DNA of 64,000 nt from Veronia pacifica. GTDB taxonomy: Bacteria > Pseudomonadota > Gammaproteobacteria > Enterobacterales > Vibrionaceae. The translations under genes were made by a program, and so were the position numbers. Position 1 is the stretch's first letter. Every line of letters starts with the position of its first letter. Under the pieces are notes generated by a model. That model was not told where the DNA came from and ran no database searches. It saw only the letters and a list, made by a program, of their open reading frames with translations. Below, one piece after another: positions 32,878 through 44,138 of the stretch. The stretch lies in the NCBI RefSeq assembly GCF_001707825.1, contig NZ_LYBM01000028.1, positions 1 through 64,000 on the forward strand, given 5' to 3'.

Positions 32878-34755
32878 ATGAAACACAAGCGTAGCCCAAT
32901 AAGAGACCATAGGTCAGAATCTGCGCTTTTTTTCCGCCGGGCAGTCCTGGCGTTCAGCATGATCATCTTTTTGGTCAGTGTGCTGGTTGTTAACCTATAC
33001 GCGCTGCAGGTCAGTGACCATCAGGACTACAAGACTCGTTCGAATGACAACCGGATCAAGGTTGTGCCGATCGCACCGAACCGGGGCCTGATTTATGACA
33101 GAAATGGTGTATTACTGGCTGAAAATCGGCCAGTCTATTCACTCGAGCTCATTCCGGAGCAAGTGAAAAATATCCCGGAGACCATTGCTGCACTCAGTGA
33201 GTTTATATACATCACAGACAGCCATATCCGGAACTTCAAAAAGGAAAAACGACGCTCCCGACGCTTTCAGACCGTCACATTGAAAAGTCAGCTGACTGAA
33301 CAGGAAGTGGCGGTCTTCTCCGTGAACCAGCACAAGTTCGCAGGCGTCGAGGTCAAAGGTTATCTCAAACGCTATTATCCGTTTGGCGATGCTCTGACAC
33401 ACGTCCTCGGCTATGTGGCCAAAATCAATGACAGAGATCTTGAGCGGCTCGACCGCGAAGAACGCAGTAACAATTACAAAGCCACTCGGGATATTGGCAA
33501 GCTTGGCATTGAGCGCTATTACGAGGAGGACCTGCATGGTACTGCCGGATATCAGGAAGTCGAGGTAAACAGCCGGGGTCGCATTATCCGCACCCTGAAA
33601 TACGTTCCCCCTGAGCCAGGCCGCGATCTGGTGCTCAATCTCGACATAGAGCTTCAGCTATACATCCGCGAGTTACTGGGCGACAACCGGGGCGCAGCCG
33701 TGGTGTTAGATCCTAAAACCTCGGGCGTATTGGCAATGGTCTCGACCCCCAGCTACGACCCCAACCTGTTTGTTAATGGTATCTCACCATCGCAGTACAG
33801 TGCCCTGCTCAACGACAGAAACCGCCCTCTGTATAACCGGGCAACACTGGGAACGTATCCGCCAGCATCAACAGTCAAACCTTTCATTGCAGTCGCCGCC
33901 TTGCAGGAAAATGTTATTACCACTTCGACAATACGTAATGACCCCGGCTACTGGCGCTTGCCCAATTCAAGTACCCGCCCTTTCCGGGACTGGAAAAAAG
34001 GCGGGCATGGACGAGTAGATGTCGTTAAATCTGTTGAAGAATCTGTCGATACCTTTTTCTATCAAATCGCTTATGACATGGGTATAGACCGTCTTTCGCG
34101 CTGGATGAGTAAATTTGGCTTTGGCGAATACACAGGTATCGATATCCATGAAGAGAGCCGTGCTAACATGCCGACCCGTGAATGGAAAATGTCACGATAC
34201 CGTAAGCCTTGGTATCAGGGTGACACCATTCCTGTTGGCATCGGTCAGGGCTACTGGACCGCAACCCCAATGCAAATAGCCAAAGCAGCTAGCGTGTTGG
34301 TCAATCATGGTGTCGTCAACCCACCCCATGTCGTCAGTGGTTTTATTAACGATGAAGCTAGCTCGCCGTTGAAATCCGACCCTTATCCACCCATTGCCAA
34401 TGTACCGGATAAATTCTGGCTAACGACACTGGAGGGAATGCGGCGGGTTAATCACGGTAAGAAAGGGACAGCTAGAAACTCGTTCAACCGTGCCAAGTAT
34501 CAGTCTGCGGGAAAAACGGGAACCGCTCAGGTTTTTGGTCTGGGCGAAAACGAAAAATATAATTCTGATGAACTCGCTGAACACTTGATAGATCACGCCC
34601 TATATGTAGGATTTGCTCCCTTTGAGGCACCAGAAGTGATTGTCGCGCTGGTACTTGAAAATGCTGGGGGAGGCTCATCCAATGCAGCGCCAGTCGCGCG
34701 TCAGATCTTTGATCATATATTGGTGGATACACCACCCCGTAAAGAGGTTAATTAA
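32878..34755 (+). CDS. mrdA: Penicillin-binding protein 2 (transpeptidase)
   Basis: A 625-residue class B PBP that cross-links peptidoglycan in the elongasome. An N-terminal membrane anchor at about residues 20-45 is followed by the pedestal ([20 protein letters not shown]) and the transpeptidase domain with PASTVKP (Ser331), SVDTFFYQ (SxD variant of SxN) and SAGKTGTAQ. The stop TAA overlaps the rodA ATG (TAATG). The frame is intact over its whole length. Confidence 0.97.
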   Translation: MKHKRSPIRDHRSESALFFRRAVLAFSMIIFLVSVLVVNLYALQVSDHQDYKTRSNDNRIKVVPIAPNRGLIYDRNGVLLAENRPVYSLELIPEQVKNIPETIAALSEFIYITDSHIRNFKKEKRRSRRFQTVTLKSQLTEQEVAVFSVNQHKFAGVEVKGYLKRYYPFGDALTHVLGYVAKINDRDLERLDREERSNNYKATRDIGKLGIERYYEEDLHGTAGYQEVEVNSRGRIIRTLKYVPPEPGRDLVLNLDIELQLYIRELLGDNRGAAVVLDPKTSGVLAMVSTPSYDPNLFVNGISPSQYSALLNDRNRPLYNRATLGTYPPASTVKPFIAVAALQENVITTSTIRNDPGYWRLPNSSTRPFRDWKKGGHGRVDVVKSVEESVDTFFYQIAYDMGIDRLSRWMSKFGFGEYTGIDIHEESRANMPTREWKMSRYRKPWYQGDTIPVGIGQGYWTATPMQIAKAASVLVNHGVVNPPHVVSGFINDEASSPLKSDPYPPIANVPDKFWLTTLEGMRRVNHGKKGTARNSFNRAKYQSAGKTGTAQVFGLGENEKYNSDELAEHLIDHALYVGFAPFEAPEVIVALVLENAGGGSSNAAPVARQIFDHILVDTPPRKEVN

Positions 34756-35875
34756 TGAATACCTTCGCTACAGCCGGTCAAAAAAATCGATTTTTGAACG
34801 GCTGCATGTGGATGCTCCACTTTTGCTGGGCATACTTGCCCTGATGGCCTTTGGCCTTGTCGTTATGTTCAGTGCCAGCGGTCAGGATGCTGCCATGATT
34901 GAACGGCAAATCATACGTATGATACTGGCACTCGGCATCATGTTTGCTTTGGCACAAGTTCCTCCCAGACATTACGAGTTCTGGGCCCCCTACTTGTATA
35001 TCATAGGCATCATACTTCTTGTCGCCGTATTGCTATTCGGCTCGACGGCAAAAGGCGCGCAGCGCTGGTTGGATTTGGGTGTACTGACTTTTCAGCCATC
35101 GGAGATCATCAAAATTGCGGTACCGCTTCTGGTTGCCCGCTACATAGGTAAAGATCCTCTTCCTCCCAGTATGAAGAGCTTGTTGATCGGCCTAATGCTG
35201 GTCTTTGTTCCCACTATTATGATTGCCAAGCAGCCTGATTTGGGGACATCTATCCTTATCGCTGCATCTGGCGTGTTTGTGCTCTTTCTCTCAGGAGTAA
35301 GCTGGCGGATCATCCTATCAGCGGCCACGCTGGTTGCGGCTTTCGTCCCTGTTCTGTGGTTCTTTCTGATGCATGAGTACCAGCGAACCCGGGTAAGAAC
35401 ACTCTTCAACCCAGAGTCCGACCCACTGGGTGCGGGCTACCACATCATCCAGTCGAAGATTGCGATAGGTTCAGGTGGAGTCAGCGGCAAAGGCTGGCTA
35501 CAAGGCACCCAGTCTCAGTTGGAGTTTCTACCAGAGCGGCACACGGATTTTATTTTTGCCGTTATTTCAGAGGAATGGGGCTTAATTGGTGTCTGTTGCC
35601 TGTTGGCCATGTACCTGTTCGTGATTGCTCGTGGTCTATTGCTCGCCAGTCGTGCCCAAACGGCATTTGGCCGAATGATGGCGGGTAGTATAGTGCTCAG
35701 CTTCTTCGTCTATGTTTTTGTTAATATTGGGATGGTCAGCGGCATTCTGCCCGTTGTCGGTGTCCCCCTACCTTTAATTAGCTACGGCGGTACTTCCATG
35801 GTAACCCTGATGGCTGGTTTCGGTATTTTAATGTCTATTCACACCCACAGAAAAATGCTATCTAAGGCTTCTTGA
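34755..35875 (+). CDS. rodA: Rod-shape glycosyltransferase RodA, frameshifted near the start
   Basis: A SEDS-family peptidoglycan polymerase with about ten membrane helices that works with PBP2. Motifs include [30 protein letters not shown]-like [10 protein letters not shown], and [14 protein letters not shown] near the end. The ATG at 34755 overlaps the mrdA stop and has AGAGG before it, but it is out of frame with the rest. Adding one A to the A7 run at 34780-34786 gives [20 protein letters not shown], a normal RodA start. Without that, the long frame has no credible start codon after mrdA. The stop overlaps the rlpA ATG. Confidence 0.9.
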
Positions 35876-36690
35876 TGAGAAATAAAATAATTATTGCTGC
35901 ACTGATCCTGAGTGGTTGTTCGTCAGGCAGTCGCTACGATATGTCGCAAGATAAAACACCTGAAGCCAGACCATCCCTTGCACACATTGAAGATGCTCAG
36001 CCTCGCTACGAGTCATACAGTCGGGCTGGAAATCGCGACTATACCCTTAATGGGCAACACTACAAAATTGCTGAAACAAAAAACGGTTTTACCGAACAGG
36101 GACTGGCCTCGTGGTACGGTGAGAAATTTCATGGTCACCTGACTTCTAACGGCGAAATCTACGATATGTTCTCAATGTCTGCCGCACACAAAACTTTGCC
36201 TCTGCCGAGTTATGTCGAGGTTGAAAATACCGCAAATGGTAAAAAGGCTATCGTCAGAGTCAACGACCGAGGCCCATTCCATCAGGGAAGAATCATTGAT
36301 CTCAGCTATGCGGCAGCATCAAAACTTGGGGTGCTAAAAACGGGCACCGCTCCCGTGAAGATCACACTAATTCGCGCCGACAAACCAAAAGATGAACTGG
36401 AGTGGCAAACTGCGGTCAAAGAACAGTACTTCGTTCAGCTACTTGCACTAAGCGATAAGAAAAGAGCGGAAGCAGCTGCACAACGTTACGGTAAAGCGCT
36501 CAGTGAACCTTACAATGTTAAGCAGCGAAACGATAAGATATTCTTGGTCAGGCTTGGGCCTTACACATCAATTGATAAAGCCAGAATGGCCAGTGCCAAT
36601 GCAGTAAAACAGCAGCTCAACGGTGCATTTATCGTCACCGAACAGCTAAGTCCGGGTTCATTACAAAAATTGAATAAGAATCAACAGTAA
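35875..36690 (+). CDS. rlpA: Septal ring lytic transglycosylase RlpA (lipoprotein)
   Basis: A 271-residue lipoprotein with lipobox LSGC (Cys15). A double-psi beta-barrel domain at about residues 78-165 contains GLASWYGEKFHGHLTSNGE, AAHKTLPLPS and VRVNDRGPFHQGRIIDLS; the catalytic Glu/Asp-type residues of RlpA glycosidases are in these segments. A C-terminal SPOR domain at about 185-258 (QYFVQLLALSDKKRAEAAA) targets denuded glycan at the septum. The ATG overlaps the rodA stop (TGATG). Confidence 0.93.
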   Translation: MRNKIIIAALILSGCSSGSRYDMSQDKTPEARPSLAHIEDAQPRYESYSRAGNRDYTLNGQHYKIAETKNGFTEQGLASWYGEKFHGHLTSNGEIYDMFSMSAAHKTLPLPSYVEVENTANGKKAIVRVNDRGPFHQGRIIDLSYAAASKLGVLKTGTAPVKITLIRADKPKDELEWQTAVKEQYFVQLLALSDKKRAEAAAQRYGKALSEPYNVKQRNDKIFLVRLGPYTSIDKARMASANAVKQQLNGAFIVTEQLSPGSLQKLNKNQQ

Positions 36691-36781
36691 CTTGTTAGGC
36701 CAATGCCTGCCACTGACTATTTTATTTGTTATAGTGATGGCAATTTTGGACGCTTGTTACACCTACTAAGTACAGTTATCT

Positions 36782-37954
36782 ATGAAAAAATCTTCCCGTT
36801 TACTAAAAACGCTTGCATTGTCATCTGTCATGCTAGGCAGTACCTCTGTTTTTGCCGCACCAAGTGTCGTACCGGATGCACCACAAATTGCAGCAAAAGG
36901 GTATGTGCTTATCGATTATCATTCCGGCAAGGTACTTGCCGGAAATAACGAAAACGAAAAACTAAACCCTGCCAGCCTGACCAAAATGATGACCAGCTAC
37001 GTGATAGGTCAGGAAGTTGCAAGAGGTAACATCAGCCTTGATGATGATGTAGTGATCAGTGAGAACGCGTGGGCAAAGAACTTTCCGGGAAGTTCTAAGA
37101 TGTTTATCGAGGTGGGTACCACGGTGAAGGTCGCTGACCTTAACCGCGGTATCATTATTCAGTCTGGTAACGATGCCTGTGTCGCGATGGCAGAACATGT
37201 CGCGGGTTCTCAGGATTCTTTTGTCGACCTTATGAATGGTTGGGCAAAAAGCCTTGGCATGAAGAATACGCATTACACCAACGTCCACGGACTCGATCAG
37301 GAAGGTCTGTATTCGACGCCGTATGATCTGGCCCTGCTTGGACAGGCTCTGATTCGTGATGTGCCTGAGGAATACGCCATCTATAAGCAAAAGTCATTTA
37401 CCTACAATGATATTGTCCAATACAACCGTAACGGTCTGCTTTGGGACAAGAGCATGAACGTTGATGGTATAAAGACTGGCCATACTGACAAAGCTGGATA
37501 TAACCTTGTCAGCTCGGCGACTGAGGGCAAAATGCGCCTGATCGCTGTTGTAATGGGGACCAAAAGTGCCAACGCACGTAAAGCCGAAAGCAAAAAGCTA
37601 CTCAATTATGGTTTCCGCTTCTTTGAGACCGTTTCTCCGCACAAAGCGAATGAAACCTTTGTGACTGAAAGAGTGTGGATGGGCGATACCGATCAGGTTG
37701 CGTTGGGTGTTTCTGAAGATACCTTCGTGACGCTACCGCGCGGCAAAGTACAGGATCTCAAAGCCAGTTTTGTTCTAGAGAAAAACCTTGAGGCGCCAAT
37801 CAGCAAAGGGGATGTTGTCGGTAAGCTCTTTTATCAGGTAGATGATAAAGATATTGCTGAGTACCCGCTTGTTGCACTGAACGATGTGAAAGAAGGTGGC
37901 CTCTTCAGCCGTCTAATTGACTACATTATTCTGCTATTCAAGAGCTTGTTCTAG
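36782..37954 (+). CDS. dacA: D-alanyl-D-alanine carboxypeptidase DacA, first copy
   Basis: A 390-residue PBP5-family carboxypeptidase that trims the terminal D-Ala from stem peptides. A signal peptide ends at VFA-APS (about 25). Active-site motifs are SLTKMM (Ser65, Lys68), SGN in IIQSGNDACVAMAEH, and KTGHT. A beta-rich C-terminal domain and an amphipathic tail (FSRLIDYIILLFKSLF) anchor it to the periplasmic face of the inner membrane. It follows rlpA by 91 bases and has a terminator. A close paralogue follows in tandem. Confidence 0.96.
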   Translation: MKKSSRLLKTLALSSVMLGSTSVFAAPSVVPDAPQIAAKGYVLIDYHSGKVLAGNNENEKLNPASLTKMMTSYVIGQEVARGNISLDDDVVISENAWAKNFPGSSKMFIEVGTTVKVADLNRGIIIQSGNDACVAMAEHVAGSQDSFVDLMNGWAKSLGMKNTHYTNVHGLDQEGLYSTPYDLALLGQALIRDVPEEYAIYKQKSFTYNDIVQYNRNGLLWDKSMNVDGIKTGHTDKAGYNLVSSATEGKMRLIAVVMGTKSANARKAESKKLLNYGFRFFETVSPHKANETFVTERVWMGDTDQVALGVSEDTFVTLPRGKVQDLKASFVLEKNLEAPISKGDVVGKLFYQVDDKDIAEYPLVALNDVKEGGLFSRLIDYIILLFKSLF

Positions 37955-37980
37955 AACCGAACGCTCCCTCTTAATTTGAA

Positions 37981-38010
37981 AAAGCCACCTTTAGTACGGT
38001 GGCTTTTTTT
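37981..38010 (+). terminator. Terminator between the two dacA copies
   Basis: The stem AAAGCCACC / GGTGGCTTT with an eight-base loop is followed by a T-run, so the second copy needs its own promoter. Confidence 0.85.
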
Positions 38011-38153
38011 CATCCCGACTATCGAAATGACTGGTAACACTTTTCCCCCGCATAACAATGCGATCTGTACGTCACTCGGCACGATTGACCCAGCCATAAG
38101 AAATTTCCTTTGATATAGTGATAGCGATTCTCACTTCTAGCACATATTAAAGA

Positions 38154-39332
38154 ATGCCAATATCTATGAAATTATCTGCTCGTATTTTCACTACTCTGGC
38201 AATGTCGTTTGTGTTTTCAGCCAGTGCACAGGCCGCTCCCAGTGTTGTTCCCGATCCGCCTCAAATAGCAGCCAAAGGATATATCCTGATGGACTACTAC
38301 TCAGGCAAGGTACTGGCTGCTAATAATGAATATGAGAAACTGAAACCCGCCAGTCTGACCAAAATGATGACCAGCTATGTGATTGGTCAGGAGGTTGCAC
38401 GGGGCAATATCAGTCTTGATGACGACGTAGTGATCAGCGAGAACGCATGGGCGAGAAACTTCCCCGGCAGTTCCAAAATGTATATTGAAGTGGGTAAAAC
38501 GGTAAAAGTCGCTGACCTTAACCGTGGAATTATTATTCAGTCTGGTAACGATGCGTGTGTTGCAATGGCCGAGCACGTTGCGGGCTCCGAAGATTCATTT
38601 GTTGGTCTGATGAACAGTTGGGCTGAGACACTTGGCATGCGGGACAGCCACTTTACCAACTCCCATGGTTTGGACAGCGAGGGGATTTACTCCACCCCTT
38701 ATGACTTAGCCCTGTTAAGTCAGGCACTTATTCGTGACGTCCCAGAAGAATACGCAATTTATAAAGAAAAAGCGTTTACCTTTAATGAGATTCCTCAATA
38801 CAACCGCAATGGCCTGTTATGGGACAAAAGCCTGAATGTCGATGGCATTAAGACGGGGCATACCAGCGAGGCCGGATATAACCTGGCCACATCTGCTACT
38901 GAAGGAAAGATGCGCCTTATTTCAGTCGTGATGGGAGCAAAAAGTGCCAATGCGCGTAAGGCCGAAAGTAAAAAACTGCTTAATTACGGCTTCAGATTCT
39001 TTGATACTCTCTCTCCCCATAAAGCCAACGAGACATTTGTCAGTGAGCGGGTATGGATGGGTGACAAAGACACCATTGCACTGGGTGTGAAAGAAGATAC
39101 ATATGTAACCCTTCATCGAGGAAAAGCTCGCGCCCTTGAAGCCAACTTTGAACTTGATAGAAATCTAGAAGCTCCAATTAGGCAGGGCGATATCGTAGGA
39201 ACACTCTTCTACCGCGTTGATGGCGAAGATATTGCAGACTTCCCATTGATAGCCATGGAGAATATTGATGAGGGTGGTTTATTTAGCCGACTGACTGACT
39301 ACACCATTTTACTGGCGAAAAACCTGTTCTAA
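38154..39332 (+). CDS. dacA: D-alanyl-D-alanine carboxypeptidase, tandem DacA paralogue
   Basis: A 392-residue PBP5-family enzyme, roughly three quarters or more identical by eye to the upstream copy over the mature protein. All catalytic motifs are kept: SLTKMM, SGNDACVAM and KTGHT. The signal peptide (ending SAQA-APS) and the C-terminal anchor (FSRLTDYTILLAKNLF) have diverged. An in-frame ATG four codons later (38166) is an alternative start. A terminator and a 143-base spacer separate the copies, so they can be expressed independently. Confidence 0.94.
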   Translation: MPISMKLSARIFTTLAMSFVFSASAQAAPSVVPDPPQIAAKGYILMDYYSGKVLAANNEYEKLKPASLTKMMTSYVIGQEVARGNISLDDDVVISENAWARNFPGSSKMYIEVGKTVKVADLNRGIIIQSGNDACVAMAEHVAGSEDSFVGLMNSWAETLGMRDSHFTNSHGLDSEGIYSTPYDLALLSQALIRDVPEEYAIYKEKAFTFNEIPQYNRNGLLWDKSLNVDGIKTGHTSEAGYNLATSATEGKMRLISVVMGAKSANARKAESKKLLNYGFRFFDTLSPHKANETFVSERVWMGDKDTIALGVKEDTYVTLHRGKARALEANFELDRNLEAPIRQGDIVGTLFYRVDGEDIADFPLIAMENIDEGGLFSRLTDYTILLAKNLF

Positions 39333-39535
39333 TAGGCGCTTAGAAGTAAAAATCACATAAGTGTAAAGCTCAGCCCAGCTCCTCGTACCCATCCTCTTAC
39401 GGCGCACGTATTACGCGATACGGCGCCCAGTCTTGTTTTCTAGTACATGTGGCATTACTATTCACCTCATATCGCTTGAACGCGACAATACGTCAATTTT
39501 AAAGCCATGCCGAAGCTTGGTTTTTCGGAGAAATC

Positions 39536-39805
39536 ATGCAAGAACAACCAAAATTGAAAGATCTGTTGGAGTTCCCTTGTAAATTCACTTACAAAGTGAT
39601 GGGTTACGCTAAACCTGAATTGCCCGATCTGGTATTAGAAGTGATACAACGCCACGCACCGGGTGACTATACGCCTGCAGTGAAGCCAAGCGGAAAAGGG
39701 ACGTATAACTCAGTTTCTGTTTCAATCACAGCCACTTCAATCGAGCAAGTTGAAACGCTGTACAAAGAACTCGGCGAGATCGATATCGTACGTATGGTGC
39801 TGTAA
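39536..39805 (+). CDS. ybeD: YbeD family protein (DUF493)
   Basis: An 89-residue conserved protein with a small ferredoxin-like, ACT-type fold. The family segments are [20 protein letters not shown] and [19 protein letters not shown]. Its function is unknown; in many gamma-proteobacteria it lies between dacA and lipB, as here. It starts after a CGGAG site. Confidence 0.95.
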   Translation: MQEQPKLKDLLEFPCKFTYKVMGYAKPELPDLVLEVIQRHAPGDYTPAVKPSGKGTYNSVSVSITATSIEQVETLYKELGEIDIVRMVL

Positions 39806-39833
39806 CTGCATCAAAGGACATTATTAATCGTAA

Positions 39834-39857
39834 AGACGGCTGAATATTCAGCCGTCT
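39834..39857 (+). repeat. Perfect palindromic hairpin before lipB
   Basis: A 10-bp stem (AGACGGCTGA / TCAGCCGTCT) around ATAT follows ybeD. It lacks a U-tract but sits six bases before a TATAAT (39863-39868) that may be the lipB -10 element. Confidence 0.6.
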
Positions 39858-39939
39858 GTCGTTATAATAGGCAGCGATAAGCAGGACGCACGAGTGGCAG
39901 CTGCATGGCTGCCATTCTGTTTAATAATCAGGTGAAGAT

Positions 39940-40593
39940 TTGCTGTTAAAACGCCTAATCGTACGTCAACTCGGTCGTCAGCCCTATGAGACGACATTCA
40001 ACGCTATGCACGAATTTACTGCAGAGCGAGACAGTGAAACCACTGATGAGATCTGGTTCGTTGAACATGACCCTGTATTTACTCAGGGACAGGCGGGCAA
40101 AGACGAACATTTGCTGAACACTGGCGATATTCCTGTCGTCCAGAGTGACCGGGGTGGTCAGGTGACTTTTCATGGCCCCGGTCAGCAGGTAGTGTATATC
40201 CTTATTGACTTAAAACGTAATAAAATTGGTGTGCGCCATTTGGTCAGCTGCATCGAGAACGCAGTGGTCGATACACTGGAACACTTTGGGATTTCCTCCT
40301 GCGCCCGTCCTGACGCACCTGGCGTCTATGTCGGTGATAATAAAATATGCTCTCTTGGTCTCAGAATCCGAAAAGGATGTTCGTTCCACGGCCTTGCATT
40401 GAACGTCAACATGGATCTGAATCCATTTCTGAGAATCAATCCCTGTGGCTATGCTGGCATGGCCATGACACAGATAGTTGATTTAGGCGGACCGTCATCC
40501 TTAACTGACGTTCAACCCGTATTAATAAATAAACTGACTTCCTCACTTGGCTATGACAATGTGGAGTCCCAAATGGAAAGCAACAAACCATGA
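39940..40593 (+). CDS. lipB: Octanoyl transferase LipB
   Basis: A 217-residue cytoplasmic enzyme that transfers octanoyl from ACP to lipoyl domains. Motifs are [22 protein letters not shown], the catalytic Lys region [17 protein letters not shown], and the Cys in [13 protein letters not shown]. The start is TTG, with GGTGAAG upstream. It overlaps lipA by four bases, so both steps of lipoate attachment are coupled. Confidence 0.95.
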   Translation: MLLKRLIVRQLGRQPYETTFNAMHEFTAERDSETTDEIWFVEHDPVFTQGQAGKDEHLLNTGDIPVVQSDRGGQVTFHGPGQQVVYILIDLKRNKIGVRHLVSCIENAVVDTLEHFGISSCARPDAPGVYVGDNKICSLGLRIRKGCSFHGLALNVNMDLNPFLRINPCGYAGMAMTQIVDLGGPSSLTDVQPVLINKLTSSLGYDNVESQMESNKP

Positions 40594-41555
40594 GCAAACC
40601 GATCCAGATGGAACGCGGTGTCAAATACCGTGATGCAGATAAAATGGCGCTCATCCCGGTCAAAAATGTACCGACTGAGCAAAAAGAGATGCTTCGTAAA
40701 CCGGAGTGGATGAAGATTAAGCTGCCTTCGGACAGCAAGCGCATTCAGGAAATAAAGTCTGCTCTGCGCAAAAATAAACTTCACTCGGTTTGCGAAGAAG
40801 CTTCATGCCCTAATCTGGCTGAGTGTTTTAACCATGGCACGGCAACCTTTATGATCCTTGGTGCAATTTGTACCAGACGTTGCCCATTTTGTGACGTTGC
40901 CCATGGCCGTCCACTGACACCAGACTCTGATGAGCCGCAAAAGCTGGCGAAAACCATCTCAGATATGGCGCTCAAGTATGTGGTGCTGACATCGGTAGAC
41001 CGTGATGATTTAAGAGATGGTGGTGCTCAGCATTTTGCAGATTGTAATCGCGAAATTCGTGCACTAAATCCGAATATCCGTATCGAAACACTGGTACCTG
41101 ATTTCCGTGGCCGGATGGACAAAGCACTGGATATCCTGAAGGACAATCCGCCAGATGTCTTCAACCACAATATGGAAACGGCCCCTCGCCTCTACCGCAA
41201 GGCGCGCCCGGGAGCAAACTACAAATGGTCGCTTCAGCTTCTTCAGAAATTTGGTGAAATGCACCCTGACGTTCCGACCAAATCAGGTCTGATGATGGGG
41301 CTGGGTGAAACCAAAGAAGAGATTGTTGAGGTACTCAAAGACCTTCGTGCACATGGCGTGACCATGTTAACGCTGGGCCAATATCTCGCTCCGAGTCGTC
41401 ATCACCTTCCCGTGGAGCGTTATGTACCGCCAGAGGAATTTGATGAACTGAAAGAAATCGCGCTGGATTTGGGCTTCACCCATGCAGCTTGCGGTCCTTT
41501 TGTTCGTTCGTCTTACCATGCTGACCTGCAGGCTCAGGGCGTAGAAATTAAATAG
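40590..41555 (+). CDS. lipA: Lipoyl synthase LipA
   Basis: A 321-residue radical-SAM enzyme that inserts two sulfurs into octanoyl-lipoyl domains. It carries the auxiliary cluster motif [12 protein letters not shown] (C-x4-C-x5-C) and the radical-SAM motif CTRRCPFC (CxxxCxxC), and the conserved C-terminal SSYHADL gives the last cluster Ser ligand. A bidirectional terminator lies between it and convergent proA. Confidence 0.97.
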   Translation: MSKPIQMERGVKYRDADKMALIPVKNVPTEQKEMLRKPEWMKIKLPSDSKRIQEIKSALRKNKLHSVCEEASCPNLAECFNHGTATFMILGAICTRRCPFCDVAHGRPLTPDSDEPQKLAKTISDMALKYVVLTSVDRDDLRDGGAQHFADCNREIRALNPNIRIETLVPDFRGRMDKALDILKDNPPDVFNHNMETAPRLYRKARPGANYKWSLQLLQKFGEMHPDVPTKSGLMMGLGETKEEIVEVLKDLRAHGVTMLTLGQYLAPSRHHLPVERYVPPEEFDELKEIALDLGFTHAACGPFVRSSYHADLQAQGVEIK

Positions 41556-41570
41556 CAGCCAGAATATTCA

Positions 41571-41600
41571 AAAAAGGGACGCAAGTGCGTCCCTTTTTTA
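41571..41600. terminator. Bidirectional terminator between lipA and proA
   Basis: The stem AAAAAGGGACGC / GCGTCCCTTTTT with an AAGT loop has A- and T-runs on both sides. Confidence 0.9.
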
Positions 41601-41618
41601 TTTCGTTACCAGTCACTA

Positions 41619-42872
41619 CTAAGGTCTTGGTAAATAATCGGCCTTACCCACCCATTTATAGGTCGTCAGCTCGGTTAATCCCATTGGACCACGTGCGTGT
41701 AGCTTCTGAGTGGACACAGCTACCTCGGCACCAAGGCCAAACTGTGCGCCGTCAGTAAAACGTGTCGATGCATTCACATACACAGCAGCTGAACCTGCAC
41801 CATTAATAAATGCCTCTGCCGCAGCCAGATCATTGGTCAGAATAGCGTCTGAATGACTGGCATTATGCTCTCTCATATGAGTGAGCGCGTCATTCACATC
41901 ATCAACCAATGTAATTCCCAACGTGTTGCTCAACCACTCAGTATCAAAGTCTTGTTCTTTAGAAGCCCTGAGTGTTTCCGCACCAGACAACAATGGCATG
42001 GCCTCTTCTGTTGCCACCAGAGCTACGTTGTTGTCGTTGAATGATGGCAAAAGAGCAGAGAGTAAAGGCTGCGCAATAGCACGGTGTACTAACAAGGTGT
42101 CCAACGCGTTACAGGCAGAAGGCCGCTGAATTTTAGCGTTAATGATGACATCAGGTGCCCTCTGCAAATCTGCGCTTTCATCTACGAAGATATGACTGAT
42201 ACCAAAACCGCCAATGATCACAGGGATGGTGCTGTTTTGTTTACACATCTTGTGTAACCCCGCACCACCTCTTGGAATAATCATATCAACATATTGGTCA
42301 AGATGAAGCAGCTCAGTCACAAGTTCACGGTCAGGCTTTTCAATATACTGGACAGACGCAGCAGGAAGGCCTGCTTTCTCAAGCGCAGTCTGAATGACTT
42401 TTACCAGTTCCATATTAGAATGAAACGTTTCTTTACCACCTCGTAAAATACTGGCGTTACCTGTTTTCAGGCAAAGAGAGGCGATATCTATAGTGACATT
42501 AGGTCTAGCTTCATAAATCACCCCAATCACCCCGATAGGCTCCCGGCGTTTACTCAGCGTCATGCCATTTTCCAACACCTTACAGTCCACTTCACTGCCT
42601 ACCGGATCATCCAGAGTGATCACATTGCGCACATCTGCAATGATGCCATCGAGTCGTGCATCATTAAGCATCAATCTATCAAGCATCGCTTCCGGCAACC
42701 CTGACGCGCGCCCTGCTTCAAGATCTTTTTCATTCGCCGCGAGTATCGCTGCTTTGTTAATCGCGAGCTCATCAGCAATGACTGCCAGTGCCCTGTTTTT
42801 TTGGGCTGTTGCTGCAGTCGCCAGTGCGTATGCGGCCTCTTTGGCGGCAAAACCCATTTCGTTCAGACTCAT
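41619..42872 (-). CDS. proA: Gamma-glutamyl phosphate reductase
   Basis: A 417-residue NADPH-dependent aldehyde-dehydrogenase-fold enzyme of proline synthesis. It reduces gamma-glutamyl phosphate to glutamate-5-semialdehyde. The catalytic Cys is in [15 protein letters not shown], and [19 protein letters not shown] and GGAGLHKMC are family segments. It follows proB by 30 bases on the minus strand and converges on lipA. Confidence 0.97.
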   Translation of the reverse strand: MSLNEMGFAAKEAAYALATAATAQKNRALAVIADELAINKAAILAANEKDLEAGRASGLPEAMLDRLMLNDARLDGIIADVRNVITLDDPVGSEVDCKVLENGMTLSKRREPIGVIGVIYEARPNVTIDIASLCLKTGNASILRGGKETFHSNMELVKVIQTALEKAGLPAASVQYIEKPDRELVTELLHLDQYVDMIIPRGGAGLHKMCKQNSTIPVIIGGFGISHIFVDESADLQRAPDVIINAKIQRPSACNALDTLLVHRAIAQPLLSALLPSFNDNNVALVATEEAMPLLSGAETLRASKEQDFDTEWLSNTLGITLVDDVNDALTHMREHNASHSDAILTNDLAAAEAFINGAGSAAVYVNASTRFTDGAQFGLGAEVAVSTQKLHARGPMGLTELTTYKWVGKADYLPRP

Positions 42873-42902
42873 TCTAAATCCCTGCCTGTAAGTTCTGTTT
42901 TT

Positions 42903-44033
42903 CTAATCTATGACAACCAAATCATCGCGATGAATGGCAACCGGGCCATATTCATAACCGAGAATACCAGCGATATCCTGACTGTGACTTCCGGCGATCC
43001 GATTTAAATCATGGCTTGAATAGCGACAAATACCCCGGGCCAGTAGTTTCCCTTTATTATCACAAATTCGGGCAACCGCTCCGCGATCAAACTGTCCAGT
43101 TACATCGGTAATACCTTTTGCTAAAAGGCTACTGCCTCGCTTAAGTACCGCATTGGCAGCGCCATCATCAATCCTGATATCTCCCTCTGGCGGGGGGCCG
43201 GCCAAAATCCATTTTTTCCGACTTTCAAGTGGTGATGCCAACGGGAGAAAACGCGTACCAGCGGGCTTATCGACTACCAGATGCTCAATAACTTCCGGTC
43301 GACTTCCCGCTGCAATGGTCACTTCAATGCCTGCCCGGCGCGCGACATCTGCAGCCTGAAGTTTAGTCGCCATACCTCCCGTACCCAGCCCGCTTACACT
43401 GCCACCGGCCAGTTTATGAAGCGTCTCGTCGATAGTGTGTACTTCACGGATCAACTCAGCATTCGGATTACTGCGCGGGTCAGCGGTGAACAGGCCAGGC
43501 TGATCAGTTAACAGCAAGAGCTTGTCAGCCTCAGCTAAAATGGCAACCAGCGCTGATAGGTTATCGTTGTCACCTACTTTGATTTCGCTCGTTGCAACTG
43601 CATCATTTTCATTGACGACTGGCACTATTCCGTTGTCGAGCAATGCATGAAGCATATCGCGGGCATTGAGATAACGTTCTCTGTCATGAAGATCGGCCCG
43701 GGTCAGCAGCATCTGGCCAATGTGGATATTGTAAATACCGAACAGATTTTCCCACGCCTGAATAAGGCTACTCTGGCCGACAGCGGCCAGCATTTGCTTG
43801 TTTGCAACCGTATCAGAAAGTTGAGGATGACCAAGATGTTCACGACCAGCGGCGATAGCCCCTGATGTGACTATGATGATTTTATGTCCATCGCGGATAA
43901 GATGGGCGCACTGGCGTATTAGCTCGACCAGATGTGCCCGGTCAAGGCTTAGGGTACCCCCTGTCAGTACACTGGTGCCGAGTTTGACAACGATAGTCTG
44001 GGAAGATGTATTTTTAACGCTTTCTGTATTCAC
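42903..44033 (-). CDS. proB: Glutamate 5-kinase
   Basis: A 376-residue enzyme with an amino-acid kinase domain (about 10-265), shown by [26 protein letters not shown] and [24 protein letters not shown]-terminal PUA domain follows (about 285-370). It makes gamma-glutamyl phosphate for proline and is feedback-inhibited by proline in relatives. First gene of proBA; a 105-base spacer separates it from crl. Confidence 0.97.
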   Translation of the reverse strand: MNTESVKNTSSQTIVVKLGTSVLTGGTLSLDRAHLVELIRQCAHLIRDGHKIIIVTSGAIAAGREHLGHPQLSDTVANKQMLAAVGQSSLIQAWENLFGIYNIHIGQMLLTRADLHDRERYLNARDMLHALLDNGIVPVVNENDAVATSEIKVGDNDNLSALVAILAEADKLLLLTDQPGLFTADPRSNPNAELIREVHTIDETLHKLAGGSVSGLGTGGMATKLQAADVARRAGIEVTIAAGSRPEVIEHLVVDKPAGTRFLPLASPLESRKKWILAGPPPEGDIRIDDGAANAVLKRGSSLLAKGITDVTGQFDRGAVARICDNKGKLLARGICRYSSHDLNRIAGSHSQDIAGILGYEYGPVAIHRDDLVVID

Positions 44034-44138
44034 TGACCCTGCCCTGGGATTATAAATGATGTTTATATAATCAATCTTTTATCAATCCCGGGCAAAGATC
44101 ACAAGTAAAAGCGCGAAATCACAAAAAAACAGGAATGA

